Positions 1 to 6,955 of a stretch of DNA of 9,117 bases are shown piece by piece (the first letter of the stretch is position 1; every line of letters begins with the position of its first letter). Source of the stretch: JAATGA01 sp047605605. Lineage in GTDB: Bacteria; Pseudomonadota; Alphaproteobacteria; Rhodobacterales; Rhodobacteraceae. Made by a program: the position numbers and the translations under genes. The notes below the pieces were generated by a model. It was not told the DNA's origin, ran no database searches, and worked only from the letters and a program-made list of their open reading frames with translations. The DNA is taken from positions 1 to 9,117 of the forward strand of contig JASGFG010000104.1 of NCBI GenBank assembly GCA_047605605.1, in the 5' to 3' direction.

Positions 1-101
1 GCAAGGCCCGCCACCCCCTGATCATGCGGGCGGCTTTCCATGAACCGGGCGATCTGGTTGGCCATGTAGACCAGCTTTTCCTTGCCTTTGTCAGCGGACA
101 T
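1..101 (-). CDS. fdsD: Formate dehydrogenase delta subunit FdsD, 5' part only
   Basis: The minus strand from 101 encodes a protein beginning MSADKGKEKLVYMANQIARF and running 33 codons before the window edge. The block KLVYMANQIARFMES is typical of the small FdsD family, which is roughly 70 residues long, so about half is missing here. In Rhodobacter capsulatus FdsD is a small protein needed for assembly and activity of the FdsGBA complex; its exact role is less clear than that of the other subunits. The ATG at 101-99 lies inside the end of fdsC (stop at 93-91), an 11-bp overlap in another frame. A GAGGGAG ribosome binding site sits about seven bases upstream, within fdsC. Position as last gene of the operon matches fdsGBACD. 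The start and family are well supported; the C-terminus cannot be judged. Confidence 0.88.
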   Translation of the reverse strand, partial: MSADKGKEKLVYMANQIARFMESRPHDQGVAGL

Positions 102-960
102 GGACGGCTCCCTCAATGCGGTCGGTGTGGGTGAAGGCCTCGAACCGATCAGGCCGGGCCAGGGCGATCAGGGTGATGCCCGCCTGTTCGGCCAGTCGGA
201 CCGCATGGGCGGTCGGCGCCGAGACGGCGATCAGCATCGGCGCGCCGAGGGCCGCGCATTTCTGCACCATGTCGATGGAGACCCGGCTGGTCAGCACCAC
301 CGCCCCCTCGACCCGGGGCTGGCGGATCAGCGCACCGACCAGCTTGTCCAGCGCATTGTGCCGCCCCACATCCTCGCGCACCGCGACCAGATGCCCCGCT
401 CCCCCCTCTTTCTGGACCCAAATATCCTCGGGGGGTCCGGGGGGCGAAGCGCCCCCGGCGGCCGGGGCATAGAACCCCGCCGCATGAACGGCGCGCGTCG
501 CGTCATGCAAGGGCTGGTGCCCCGGCAGCGCAGCGATGGCCTGCATGATCTGCGCCGGAGACAGACGAAGCCGCGAGGGCGGCACCGGCGCAGGATCGCG
601 CAGGGCCTGATCCAGCGAATCCAGCCCGCAGAGCCCGCAGCCCACCGGCCCCGCCATGGTGCGCCGCCGTTTTGCCTGCCGGTCGGCGGCGGGATCGGTC
701 AGCCAGATCTGCACGTCGATGCCGCGCGGGGTTTCCACCTGCTCGACACTCTCGATCTCGTCGGGCCGGGCGATGCCTTCAGTCAGCGCAAAGCCATAGG
801 CGAAATCGGTCAGGTCGGCGGGCGTCGCCATCATCACGGCGTGGGTGGAGCCGTTGAAGGACAGCGCCACCGCCACTTCCTCGGGCAGCGTGCGGTTGCC
901 CGCCACCGGCTCGCCCCCGCCAAAGGCAAGGCGGGGGGTGGGACGTTTCACATCGCTCAT
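91..960 (-). CDS. fdsC: FdsC/FdhD formate dehydrogenase accessory sulfurtransferase
   Basis: This 289-residue protein belongs to the FdhD family. These proteins take sulfur from a cysteine desulfurase and help sulfurate the bis-MGD molybdenum cofactor before its insertion into formate dehydrogenase; in Rhodobacter the protein is called FdsC. The family's reactive CxxC motif is visible as GPVGCGLCG, Cys108 and Cys111. The strongly conserved VREDVGRHNALDKL block is at about residues 194-207, and ALTEGI is near residue 60. The ATG at 960-958 overlaps the fdsA stop (ATGA, 957-960); I see no strong ribosome binding site, so expression probably depends on translational coupling. One oddity: residues about 167-187, between HAAGFYAP and LVAVREDVGRHN, form a Gly/Pro-rich stretch (AAGGASPPGPPEDIWVQKEG) encoded by a cluster of palindromes. 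Other family members usually have only a few residues there, so it looks like an in-frame insertion. Confidence 0.95.
   Translation of the reverse strand: MSDVKRPTPRLAFGGGEPVAGNRTLPEEVAVALSFNGSTHAVMMATPADLTDFAYGFALTEGIARPDEIESVEQVETPRGIDVQIWLTDPAADRQAKRRRTMAGPVGCGLCGLDSLDQALRDPAPVPPSRLRLSPAQIMQAIAALPGHQPLHDATRAVHAAGFYAPAAGGASPPGPPEDIWVQKEGGAGHLVAVREDVGRHNALDKLVGALIRQPRVEGAVVLTSRVSIDMVQKCAALGAPMLIAVSAPTAHAVRLAEQAGITLIALARPDRFEAFTHTDRIEGAVHVR
405..468. repeat. Nested palindromic element inside fdsC
   Basis: Three consecutive inverted repeats are packed here. GGACCC (414-419) pairs with GGGTCC (433-438) across 13 bases. GGGGGCG (440-446) pairs with CGCCCCC (450-456) around AAG. CCCCGG (453-458) pairs with CCGGGG (462-467) around CGG. 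On the coding strand the block ends in an A/T-richer tail containing GAGGATATTTGGG, unlike its GC-rich surroundings. The encoded peptide has no counterpart in my recollection of FdhD sequences. I recall similar G-run/C-run repeats followed by GATATTT in Rhodobacteraceae intergenic regions, but that is memory, not a search. The outer boundaries are approximate. An alternative is ordinary GC-rich coding sequence that happens to fold. Confidence 0.5.
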
Positions 961-3851
961 TCCGCGGCGGGCAGGATGCGGCGCGACAGGTTGGCCTGCG
1001 CCTCGTATTCCACCTGCCAGTCGGTCGGCCCGTTCGAGGGCGAGACCTGCACCGCCGTCACCTTGTATTCCGGGCAGTTGGTGGCCCAGTCGCTGAAATC
1101 GGTGGTGATGACGTTGGCCTGCGTCGTCGGGTGGTGGAAGGTGGTGTAGACCACGCCCGGCGACACGCGGTCGGTGATCTGCGCCCGCAAGGTGGTGTCG
1201 CCCGACCGGCTGGCCAGCCGCACCCAGTCGCCGTCGCGGATGCCCCGCACCTCCGCATCGTGGGGATGAACCTCCAGCAGATCCTCGGGGTGCCAGGCGG
1301 TGTTCGCCGTGCGGCGGGTCTGGGCGCCGACGTTATACTGGCTGAGGATCCGCCCGGTGGTCAGCAGCAAGGGGAAGCGCGGGCCGGTTTTCTCGTCCGT
1401 CGCCACATATTCGGTGCGGATGAACCTGCCCTTGCCACGGACGAAACCGTCGATGTGCATCAGCGGCGTGCCCTCGGGCGCGGCGTCGTTGCAGGGCCAT
1501 TGGACGGAGCCCAGCGTCTCCAGCCGCTCATAGCTCACACCGGCAAAGCTGGGGGTTGTCAGCGCGATCTCGTCCATGATCTGCGCCGGATGGGTATAGG
1601 TCCATTCGGACCCGCCCATCTCTGCCACCATCGCATTGGCCAACATCTGCGTGACCTGCCAGTCGGCATAGTCCTGCTTTGGCGCCATCACCTTGCGCAC
1701 GCGGTTGATGCGGCGTTCGGCGTTGGTGAAGGTGCCGTCCTTTTCCAGGAAGGACGAGCCGGGCAGGAAGACATGGGCGTAATTCGCCGTCTCGTTCAGG
1801 AACAGGTCGTGGACGATCACGCATTCCATCGCCGCAAGGCCCGCCGAGACGTGTTTGGTATCGGGGTCGGATTGCAGGATGTCCTCGCCCTGGCAATAGA
1901 GGCCCTTGAACGTGCCCTCGACCGCGGCATCCAGCATGTTGGGGATGCGCAGGCCGGGTTCGGGGTCGATGGCGACGCCCCAGACCTTTTCAAACACCGC
2001 CCGCGCCTCGGGCAGTTTGACATGGCGATAGCCGGGCAGTTCGTGCGGGAAGGACCCCATGTCGCAGGACCCTTGCACGTTGTTCTGGCCGCGCAGCGGG
2101 TTCACCCCCACGCCGGGGCGGCCGATATTGCCGGTCAGCATGGCAAGGTTCGCGATGGCGATGACGGTGGTCGACCCTTGGGAATGTTCCGTCACGCCAA
2201 GGCCGTAATAGATCGCCGCATTGCCGCCGCGCGCATAAAGCCGGGCGGCAGCGCGCAGTTCCGCCGCGGGAACGCCGGTCAGGATCTCGGTCGCCTCGGG
2301 GCTGTGGTTCGGCTGGGCGATGAATTCGGCATAGTCCTGGAATTCGTCCCAGTCGCAACGCGACCGGATGAACGCCTCGTCATACAGCTTTTCGGTGACG
2401 ATCACATGGGCGAGCGCCGAGACCACCGCGACGTTGGTGCCCGGGGTCAGCGCCAGGTGAAGCGCCGCCTTGTAATGTGCGCCTTCGACCATTTCCGTCC
2501 GGCGCGGGTCGATCACGATCAGCTTCGCCCCCTGCCGCAGCCGTTTCTTCAGCCGGCTGGCAAAGACCGGGTGCCCCGAGGCCGGGTTGGCGCCGATGAT
2601 CAGCGCCACGTCGCAGTCCTCGACCGAATCGAAGTCCTGCGTGCCCGCGGATGTGCCGAAGGTCTGGCCCAGACCATAGCCGGTGGGCGAATGGCAGACG
2701 CGGGCGCAGGTGTCGGTGTTGTTGTTCATGAACACCGCGCGGGTCAGTTTCTGCACCAGATAGGTTTCCTCGTTGGTGCAGCGGCTGGAGGTGATGACGC
2801 CAAGCGACTGGCGGCCATGTTTGTCGCGGATCGCCTTGAACCGGCGGGCTGCGAAGGTCAGCGCCTCGTCCCAGGACACTTCGGTCCAGGGATCGTTGAT
2901 GCTGTCGCGAATCATGGGTTTCAGGATGCGGTCGGGGTGGGTGGCATAGCCATAGGCGAACCGGCCCTTGACGCAGCTGTGGCCCCGGTTGGCCTTACCA
3001 TGCTTGTAGGGGGTCATCCGCACCAGTTCGTCGCCGCGCATTTCGGCCTTGAACTGGCAGCCGACGCCGCAATAGGCGCAGGTGGTGATGATAGAACGGT
3101 CGGGCGTCCCGATCTCGATCACAGACTTTTCCGTCAGGGTTGCGGTCGGGCAGGCCTGCACGCAGGCCCCGCAGGACACGCAATCGGACGACAGGAAATT
3201 GTCGTCGCGCGCGCCCGCCTTGATCCGGCTGTCGAACCCGCGCCCCTCGATCGTCAGGGCAAAGGTGCCCTGCACCTCCTCGCACGCGCGGACGCAGCGG
3301 TTGCAGACGATGCATTTCGCCGGGTCATAGGTGAAATAGGGGTTGGAGTCATCTTTCGGCAGCCATTCGGGGTTGGCCTGCCCGCTGGTGTCCTTGGCGC
3401 GGAAATGGGTCTCGACCGCCTCATACCGCACATCGCGCAGGCCGACCGCGCCCGCCATGTCCTGCAATTCGCAATCGCCATTGGCCGCGCAGGTCAGGCA
3501 GTCAAGCGGATGGTCGGAGATATAAAGCTCCATCACGCCGCGGCGCAGTTGCTTCAGCCGCCCGGTCTGGGTCTTGACCTTGATGCCGGGGGCGACGGGC
3601 GTGGTGCAGGAGGCGGGCGTGCCGTTCCGCCCCTCGATCTCCACCAGACACAACCGGCAGGAGCCGAAGGCTTCGATGCTGTCGGTCGCGCAGAGCTTCG
3701 GCACGGTGATGCCGATTTCCGCTGCGGCGCGCATGATCGACGTGCCTTCGGGCACCGTCACGTCGAACCCGTCGATGGACAGCGTGACCATGGTTTTCGA
3801 TTTTGCGGCCGGGGTGCCGAAATCGCGGTCGGGGATGATGAAGTCTTTCAT
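957..3851 (-). CDS. fdsA: NAD-dependent formate dehydrogenase alpha (catalytic) subunit FdsA
   Basis: This 964-residue molybdoenzyme subunit oxidises formate to CO2 in the cytoplasm. From the N-terminus it shows a plant-type 2Fe-2S site (Cys54, 65, 68, 82), a His-ligated 4Fe-4S site (His114, Cys118, 121, 127) and two ferredoxin clusters (Cys180/183/186/190 and Cys224/227/230/234). A further 4Fe-4S site opens the bis-MGD domain (Cys258, 261, 265, 293). The active site CHSPT gives Cys386 (Mo ligand) and His387, with Arg587 in NPLRGQNNVQG. These match the residue numbers I recall for Rhodobacter capsulatus FdsA, which supports the chosen start. That start, ATG at 3851-3849, overlaps the fdsB stop (ATGA) and has an AAGGAGG ribosome binding site. 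The frame stays open up to 3971, but there it only shadows fdsB. No key residue is missing. The 2Fe-2S/HoxU-like N-terminus sets it apart from simpler formate dehydrogenases. Confidence 0.97.
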   Translation of the reverse strand: MKDFIIPDRDFGTPAAKSKTMVTLSIDGFDVTVPEGTSIMRAAAEIGITVPKLCATDSIEAFGSCRLCLVEIEGRNGTPASCTTPVAPGIKVKTQTGRLKQLRRGVMELYISDHPLDCLTCAANGDCELQDMAGAVGLRDVRYEAVETHFRAKDTSGQANPEWLPKDDSNPYFTYDPAKCIVCNRCVRACEEVQGTFALTIEGRGFDSRIKAGARDDNFLSSDCVSCGACVQACPTATLTEKSVIEIGTPDRSIITTCAYCGVGCQFKAEMRGDELVRMTPYKHGKANRGHSCVKGRFAYGYATHPDRILKPMIRDSINDPWTEVSWDEALTFAARRFKAIRDKHGRQSLGVITSSRCTNEETYLVQKLTRAVFMNNNTDTCARVCHSPTGYGLGQTFGTSAGTQDFDSVEDCDVALIIGANPASGHPVFASRLKKRLRQGAKLIVIDPRRTEMVEGAHYKAALHLALTPGTNVAVVSALAHVIVTEKLYDEAFIRSRCDWDEFQDYAEFIAQPNHSPEATEILTGVPAAELRAAARLYARGGNAAIYYGLGVTEHSQGSTTVIAIANLAMLTGNIGRPGVGVNPLRGQNNVQGSCDMGSFPHELPGYRHVKLPEARAVFEKVWGVAIDPEPGLRIPNMLDAAVEGTFKGLYCQGEDILQSDPDTKHVSAGLAAMECVIVHDLFLNETANYAHVFLPGSSFLEKDGTFTNAERRINRVRKVMAPKQDYADWQVTQMLANAMVAEMGGSEWTYTHPAQIMDEIALTTPSFAGVSYERLETLGSVQWPCNDAAPEGTPLMHIDGFVRGKGRFIRTEYVATDEKTGPRFPLLLTTGRILSQYNVGAQTRRTANTAWHPEDLLEVHPHDAEVRGIRDGDWVRLASRSGDTTLRAQITDRVSPGVVYTTFHHPTTQANVITTDFSDWATNCPEYKVTAVQVSPSNGPTDWQVEYEAQANLSRRILPAAE

Positions 3852-5377
3852 TCCGCTGCCTCCTTGTGGGTGGCGGTGAAGTCGTCGGGGAAATGGGTCA
3901 GCGCCGACATCACAGGATATGGGGTGAACCCGCCCAAGGCACAAAGGGAACCGGCCTTCATCGTCTCGCACAGGTCGGTCAGCAGCGGGATGGCGCTGGC
4001 GTCACCCTGCCCGATCCGGTCGATGGTTTCGGCCCCGCGCACCGCGCCGATGCGGCACGGGGTGCATTTGCCGCAGCTTTCGATGGCGCAGAATTCCATC
4101 GCGAACCGCGCCATGTGCAGCATGTCGGCGGTGTCGTCGAACACCACGATGCCTGCGTGGCCGATCAGCCCGCCCTTGGCGGCATAATCCTCATAGCCAA
4201 AGGGGGTGTCGAACAGGGCGCGGGGGAAATAGGCCCCTAGCGGCCCGCCGACCTGCACCGCCTTGACCGGGCGGCCGGAGGCAGTGCCCCCGGCGATGTC
4301 ATCCACGATCTCCCCCAGCGACAGGCCAAAGGCGGCTTCGAACAGCCCGCCGTGCTTGACGTTTCCGGCGATCTGCAAGGGCATGGTGCCATGCGACCGG
4401 CCGATGCCGAAATCCTTGTAGAAGGCCGCGCCGCGCGACAGGATCACCGGCACGGTGGCCAGCGAAATCACGTTGTTCACCACGGTCGGGCGGCCCATGA
4501 AGCCTTGCAGCGCTGGCAGGGGCGGCTTGGCGCGAACGGTGCCACGTTTCCCCTCAAGGCTGTTCAGCAGCGCGGTTTCCTCGCCGCAGACATAGGCGCC
4601 CGCGCCGATGCGCAGCTCGATGTCAAAGGCATGGGCCGACCCCAGCACCTTGACGCCCAGAATCCCCGCCTCGCGCGCCAGATGCAGGGCGCGGCCCATG
4701 ATCTTGTTCGCATTGGGATATTCCGACCGCGAATAGATATAGCCCCGCGTCGCGCCGACACCCAGACCGGCGATGATCATCCCCTCGATCAGCAGGAAGG
4801 GGTCGCCTTCAAAGATCATGCGGTCGGCAAAGGTGCCGCTGTCGCCTTCATCCGCGTTGCAGACGATGTATTTCTGGTCGGCCTGCGCGTCGTGGACCGT
4901 CTTCCACTTGATGCCGGTGGGAAAGCCCGCGCCGCCCCGGCCCCGCAGGCCGGATGCGGTGACTTCGGCCACGATGGCCGCGCCGTCCATCTCCAGCGCG
5001 CGGCGCAGGCCCGCAAGGCCGCCATGCGCCTGATAGTCGGCGACCGACAGAGGGTCGATCACGCCGACGCGCTGAAACGTCAGGCGGGTCTGGCGCTTCA
5101 TCCACGGCAGGTCCTCGACCAGACCCAGCCGTTTCGGGTGGCTGTCGGGCGCATCGAGGATCGCCGCCACATCGGCCAGGGTGCAGGGGCCGAAACCCAC
5201 GCGCCCCTCGGGCGTTTCGACCTCGACCAGCGGTTCCAGCCAGATCATGCCGCGGGTGCCGTTTCGCACCAGCGTCAGGTCGATGCCGCGCGCCTGTGCC
5301 GCATCGGTCAGGGCAGCCGCAACCTCATCGGCGCCAAGCGCCAGGGCAGCGGCATCAAGGGGGACATAGACCTTCAT
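3848..5377 (-). CDS. fdsB: NAD-dependent formate dehydrogenase beta (FMN/NADH) subunit FdsB
   Basis: This 509-residue protein is the NuoF-like diaphorase subunit. It receives electrons from FdsA through Fe-S clusters and reduces NAD+ at FMN. The glycine-rich FMN/NADH loop GLRGRGGAGFPTG is at about residues 143-155. The second conserved block, GAGAYVCGEETALLNSLEG, is at about 258-276. The 4Fe-4S ligands are in ESCGKCTPC (Cys435, 438, 441), with Cys479 in GSLCALGG. The first 90 or so residues look like the degenerate thioredoxin-like domain found in FdsB and HoxF-type proteins. The ATG at 5377-5375 overlaps the fdsG stop (ATGA) and follows GAGGTGGGCGC, an acceptable ribosome binding site. The frame is open upstream to 5719, but that is a shadow of fdsG. 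The stop overlaps the start of fdsA. Apparently intact. Confidence 0.97.
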   Translation of the reverse strand: MKVYVPLDAAALALGADEVAAALTDAAQARGIDLTLVRNGTRGMIWLEPLVEVETPEGRVGFGPCTLADVAAILDAPDSHPKRLGLVEDLPWMKRQTRLTFQRVGVIDPLSVADYQAHGGLAGLRRALEMDGAAIVAEVTASGLRGRGGAGFPTGIKWKTVHDAQADQKYIVCNADEGDSGTFADRMIFEGDPFLLIEGMIIAGLGVGATRGYIYSRSEYPNANKIMGRALHLAREAGILGVKVLGSAHAFDIELRIGAGAYVCGEETALLNSLEGKRGTVRAKPPLPALQGFMGRPTVVNNVISLATVPVILSRGAAFYKDFGIGRSHGTMPLQIAGNVKHGGLFEAAFGLSLGEIVDDIAGGTASGRPVKAVQVGGPLGAYFPRALFDTPFGYEDYAAKGGLIGHAGIVVFDDTADMLHMARFAMEFCAIESCGKCTPCRIGAVRGAETIDRIGQGDASAIPLLTDLCETMKAGSLCALGGFTPYPVMSALTHFPDDFTATHKEAAE

Positions 5378-5853
5378 GCGCCCACCTCGGCCGCGATGCG
5401 GTCCACCGCCGCCTCGTCCACCCGGCCGATCACCCGGCCATCGACCATGGCGGCAGGGGCACAGGCGCAGAGGCCCAGGCAGAACACCGGCTCCAGCGTC
5501 ACCCGCCCATCGGGCGAGGTCTGGTGCCAGTCCAGCCCCAGACGCCCCTTGGCATGGGCGTGGATGCGGTCGGCCCCCATCGACTGACACGCCTCGGCCC
5601 GGCACAGCTTCACGACGTGTTGACCGTGGGGATGGGTGCGGAAATCGTGGTAGAAGGTCAGAACGCCGTAAACCTCGGCCCGCGACAGGGTCAGCGCCTG
5701 CGCGATCTGCGGCAGGCACGAGTCCGGGATAAAGCCGAATTCATGCTGGATGGCGTGGAAAATCGGCAGCAGAGGCCCTTCAAGCCCCTGATGTTCCGCA
5801 ATGATTTCCGAAATGCGCGACTCGGTCGCGCTTTCCCTTTCGCTGACCAGCAC
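5374..5853 (-). CDS. fdsG: NAD-dependent formate dehydrogenase gamma subunit FdsG
   Basis: This is a thioredoxin-like 2Fe-2S protein related to NuoE and the small electron-transfer subunit of the FdsGBA complex. From the GTG start it has 159 residues. The cluster ligands are visible as CRAEAC (Cys84, Cys89) and CLGLC (Cys125, Cys129), the Cx4C and Cx3C spacing of the NuoE family. GVLTFYHDF near residue 65 is also typical. I chose GTG at 5853-5851 because a perfect GGAGGAG ribosome binding site (5866-5860) lies six bases upstream. The frame also permits TTG at 5892-5890, giving 172 residues, but that codon has no ribosome binding site and falls at the edge of a perfect inverted repeat. It is the first structural gene, and its stop overlaps fdsB. 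The family call is firm; the start is likely but unproven. Confidence 0.94.
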   Translation of the reverse strand: MLVSERESATESRISEIIAEHQGLEGPLLPIFHAIQHEFGFIPDSCLPQIAQALTLSRAEVYGVLTFYHDFRTHPHGQHVVKLCRAEACQSMGADRIHAHAKGRLGLDWHQTSPDGRVTLEPVFCLGLCACAPAAMVDGRVIGRVDEAAVDRIAAEVGA

Positions 5854-5859
5854 TAGGCT

Positions 5860-5866
5860 CTCCTCC
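5860..5866 (-). promoter_or_regulatory. fdsG ribosome binding site (decides the GTG start)
   Basis: On the minus strand this reads GGAGGAG, followed by AGCCTA and then GTG at 5853. It is among the strongest Shine-Dalgarno matches in the window and supports GTG over the upstream in-frame TTG at 5892. Confidence 0.75.
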
Positions 5867-5868
5867 GG

Positions 5869-5892
5869 TTGGCTATCGGTCAGGATAGCCAA
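5869..5892. promoter_or_regulatory. Perfect inverted repeat, likely fds operator or leader hairpin
   Basis: TTGGCTATC (5869-5877) and GATAGCCAA (5884-5892) are exact reverse complements separated by six bases. The repeat lies just upstream of the fdsG ribosome binding site. It overlaps a weak candidate -10 box (TATCCT on the minus strand, 5887-5882). It could be a protein-binding site, or an mRNA hairpin next to the ribosome binding site if transcription starts upstream of it. No T-run follows, so it is not a convincing terminator. It shares the GATAG/CTATC core with the other motifs in this gap, which favours an operator. Confidence 0.55.
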
Positions 5893-5909
5893 GGCGATAG
5901 GCAGATCAA
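5882..5909 (-). promoter_or_regulatory. Candidate sigma70-type promoter of the fds operon
   Basis: On the minus strand TTGATC (5909-5904) and TATCCT (5887-5882) are 16 bases apart, each matching four of six consensus positions. Initiation would fall near 5875, leaving a leader of about 20 bases with the GGAGGAG site. The weak match fits a promoter that needs an activator, and the ATAG-N7-CTAT box would then be centred near -62, a usual LysR-type position. This is inferred from sequence alone. Confidence 0.3.
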
Positions 5910-5929
5910 TAGTGCAGTATCGTCAGATG

Positions 5930-5944
5930 ATAGAGAAACCCTAT
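5930..5944. promoter_or_regulatory. LysR-type binding box ATAG-N7-CTAT
   Basis: ATAG at 5930-5933 and CTAT at 5941-5944 are separated by seven bases, and the match extends to GATAG/CTATC at 5929-5945. This satisfies the T-N11-A rule of LysR-type regulators and resembles the classical OxyR half-site layout. Further ATAG motifs occur at 5885, 5897 and 5909, exactly 12 bp apart. The box touches the stop codon of the LysR-type gene and lies upstream of fdsG, so the encoded regulator is the natural candidate to bind it. Confidence 0.5.
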
Positions 5945-6819
5945 CAATCCCGCCGAACGGAGTCGAACAGTGCCGCGATCACCGGCGTCGGCGGGTCGCG
6001 CCGCGCGGCGATCAACCCGACGCTGTGGACCACCCCCGGCCGCGTGATCGGGATCGACCGCAGCCCGCCTCCGGTCACGAACAGATCGGCCAGCTTTTTC
6101 GGCAGGACGCTGGCCCAGCGTCCGGTCATCACATGCGTCACCAGAACGATGATCGAGTTCGATTCCACCCCCGGCCGCGCGGGCGCCCCGGCCTCGGCCA
6201 GATGCTGTTCCACGATGCGGCGGTTCTGCATGTCGGCGGTCAAAAGGCACAGCGGCAGCGTCGCCACCTGCGCCCAGGTCACGGCCTCCTCGTCCGCCAG
6301 CGGCATCCCGGCGCCCAGGATCAGGCGGTAATCCTCGGCATAAAGCGGGGCCTGCACCACGCGACCCAGCGGTTCGTTGTCCAGATAGGTGATGCCGGCA
6401 TCCAGCTCCAGCCGCTCGATCCCGGACAGGATGTCCACGGATGTGCGCGACAGCACGGTGATGCGCACATTCGGGTGGCGGTCCAGGAACGGCACGGTCA
6501 GTTCCTCGACCATCGGTAGGGCGGTGGGGATCACCCCGATGCGCAGCACGCCGGTCAGCCCGGTGCGCAAGCTGCGCATCTCGTCCCGCATGGCGCGCGC
6601 ATCGGCCACGATCCGCCGCGCCCAGTCCAGCGCGCGTTCGCCCTCGGCCGTCAGCCCCTGGAACCGCGAGCCGCGGAACACCAGCTGCACCCCCAGTTGA
6701 TCCTCAAGCGAGCGCAGGGCCGAGGACAGCGTGGGCTGCGTTACGCCGCAGACCTCGGCCGCGCGGCCGAAATGGCGCTCGTTGGCCAAGGCGATGAACA
6801 TTTCCAGCTTGTCGATCAT
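5944..6819 (-). CDS. fdsR: LysR-type regulator, probable FdsR of the formate dehydrogenase operon
   Basis: This 291-residue protein has the length and layout of a LysR-type regulator. An N-terminal winged helix-turn-helix covers about residues 3-60 (HFGRAAEVCGVTQPTLSSAL, then LEDQLGVQLVFRGSR). A linker helix and a substrate-binding-like effector domain starting near residue 90 (GVLRIGVIPTALP) follow. It lies directly upstream of fdsG on the same strand, 90 bp away, and that gap is rich in LysR-like sites. A role as a formate-responsive regulator of fds is therefore likely, as for FdsR in Cupriavidus, although the effector cannot be read from sequence. The ATG at 6819-6817 is chosen because the HTH begins at once; there is no clear ribosome binding site. 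The frame is open to 7440 upstream, but that is the complement of the S49 peptidase gene. The family is certain; the target is inferred from position. Confidence 0.85.
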   Translation of the reverse strand: MIDKLEMFIALANERHFGRAAEVCGVTQPTLSSALRSLEDQLGVQLVFRGSRFQGLTAEGERALDWARRIVADARAMRDEMRSLRTGLTGVLRIGVIPTALPMVEELTVPFLDRHPNVRITVLSRTSVDILSGIERLELDAGITYLDNEPLGRVVQAPLYAEDYRLILGAGMPLADEEAVTWAQVATLPLCLLTADMQNRRIVEQHLAEAGAPARPGVESNSIIVLVTHVMTGRWASVLPKKLADLFVTGGGLRSIPITRPGVVHSVGLIAARRDPPTPVIAALFDSVRRD

Positions 6820-6955
6820 GGGCGAGAGACTAGGGGGGATCGGCCGGCAAGGGAACGGGTGGCGGGCATGGCCCTTGGCCACGGGGGCACCGCGATTGCC
6901 GCAAGCCCTTGATCCCACCTTGCCGCAGCGCGCGGCAGGGCTTACCTCTGGCATC
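6820..6955. other. Divergent intergenic region between fdsR-like gene and S49 peptidase gene
   Basis: These 136 bp must hold start signals for both divergent genes. I see no convincing -35/-10 pair. The visible structure is a direct repeat of TTGCCGCA at 6896 and 6920, 24 bp apart. The first copy is part of the palindrome TTGC-C-GCAA (6896-6904). There is also an inverted repeat TGCCGC/GCGGCA (6921-6926, 6932-6937). In such GC-rich sequence these may be chance, but they could be regulator sites. Confidence 0.35.

Noticed and set aside
82..1149. Plus-strand open frame of 355 codons opposite fdsC
   Set aside because: Shadow of fdsC. Its peptide ILGGSGGRSAPGG comes from the palindromic element, not from a real protein.
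3852..3971. Forty-residue N-terminal extension of FdsA
   Set aside because: It overlaps the C-terminal coding region of fdsB, including its conserved cysteine region. The ATG at 3851 has AAGGAGG and gives the active-site numbering known for Rhodobacter FdsA.
1131..4187. Plus-strand open frame of 1018 codons antisense to fdsA and the end of fdsB
   Set aside because: It lies opposite genes with complete cofactor motifs; the translation is rich in His, Arg, Gly and Asp with no recognisable domain. Long antisense frames are a by-product of high GC third positions.
4352..5587. Plus-strand open frame of 411 codons opposite fdsB and fdsG
   Set aside because: Same low-information antisense composition, no domain signature, and it fully overlaps well-identified genes.
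5869..5892. Inverted repeat as a rho-independent terminator of the regulator gene
   Set aside because: No U-run follows on the minus strand; the ribosome binding site and start of fdsG come directly after it.
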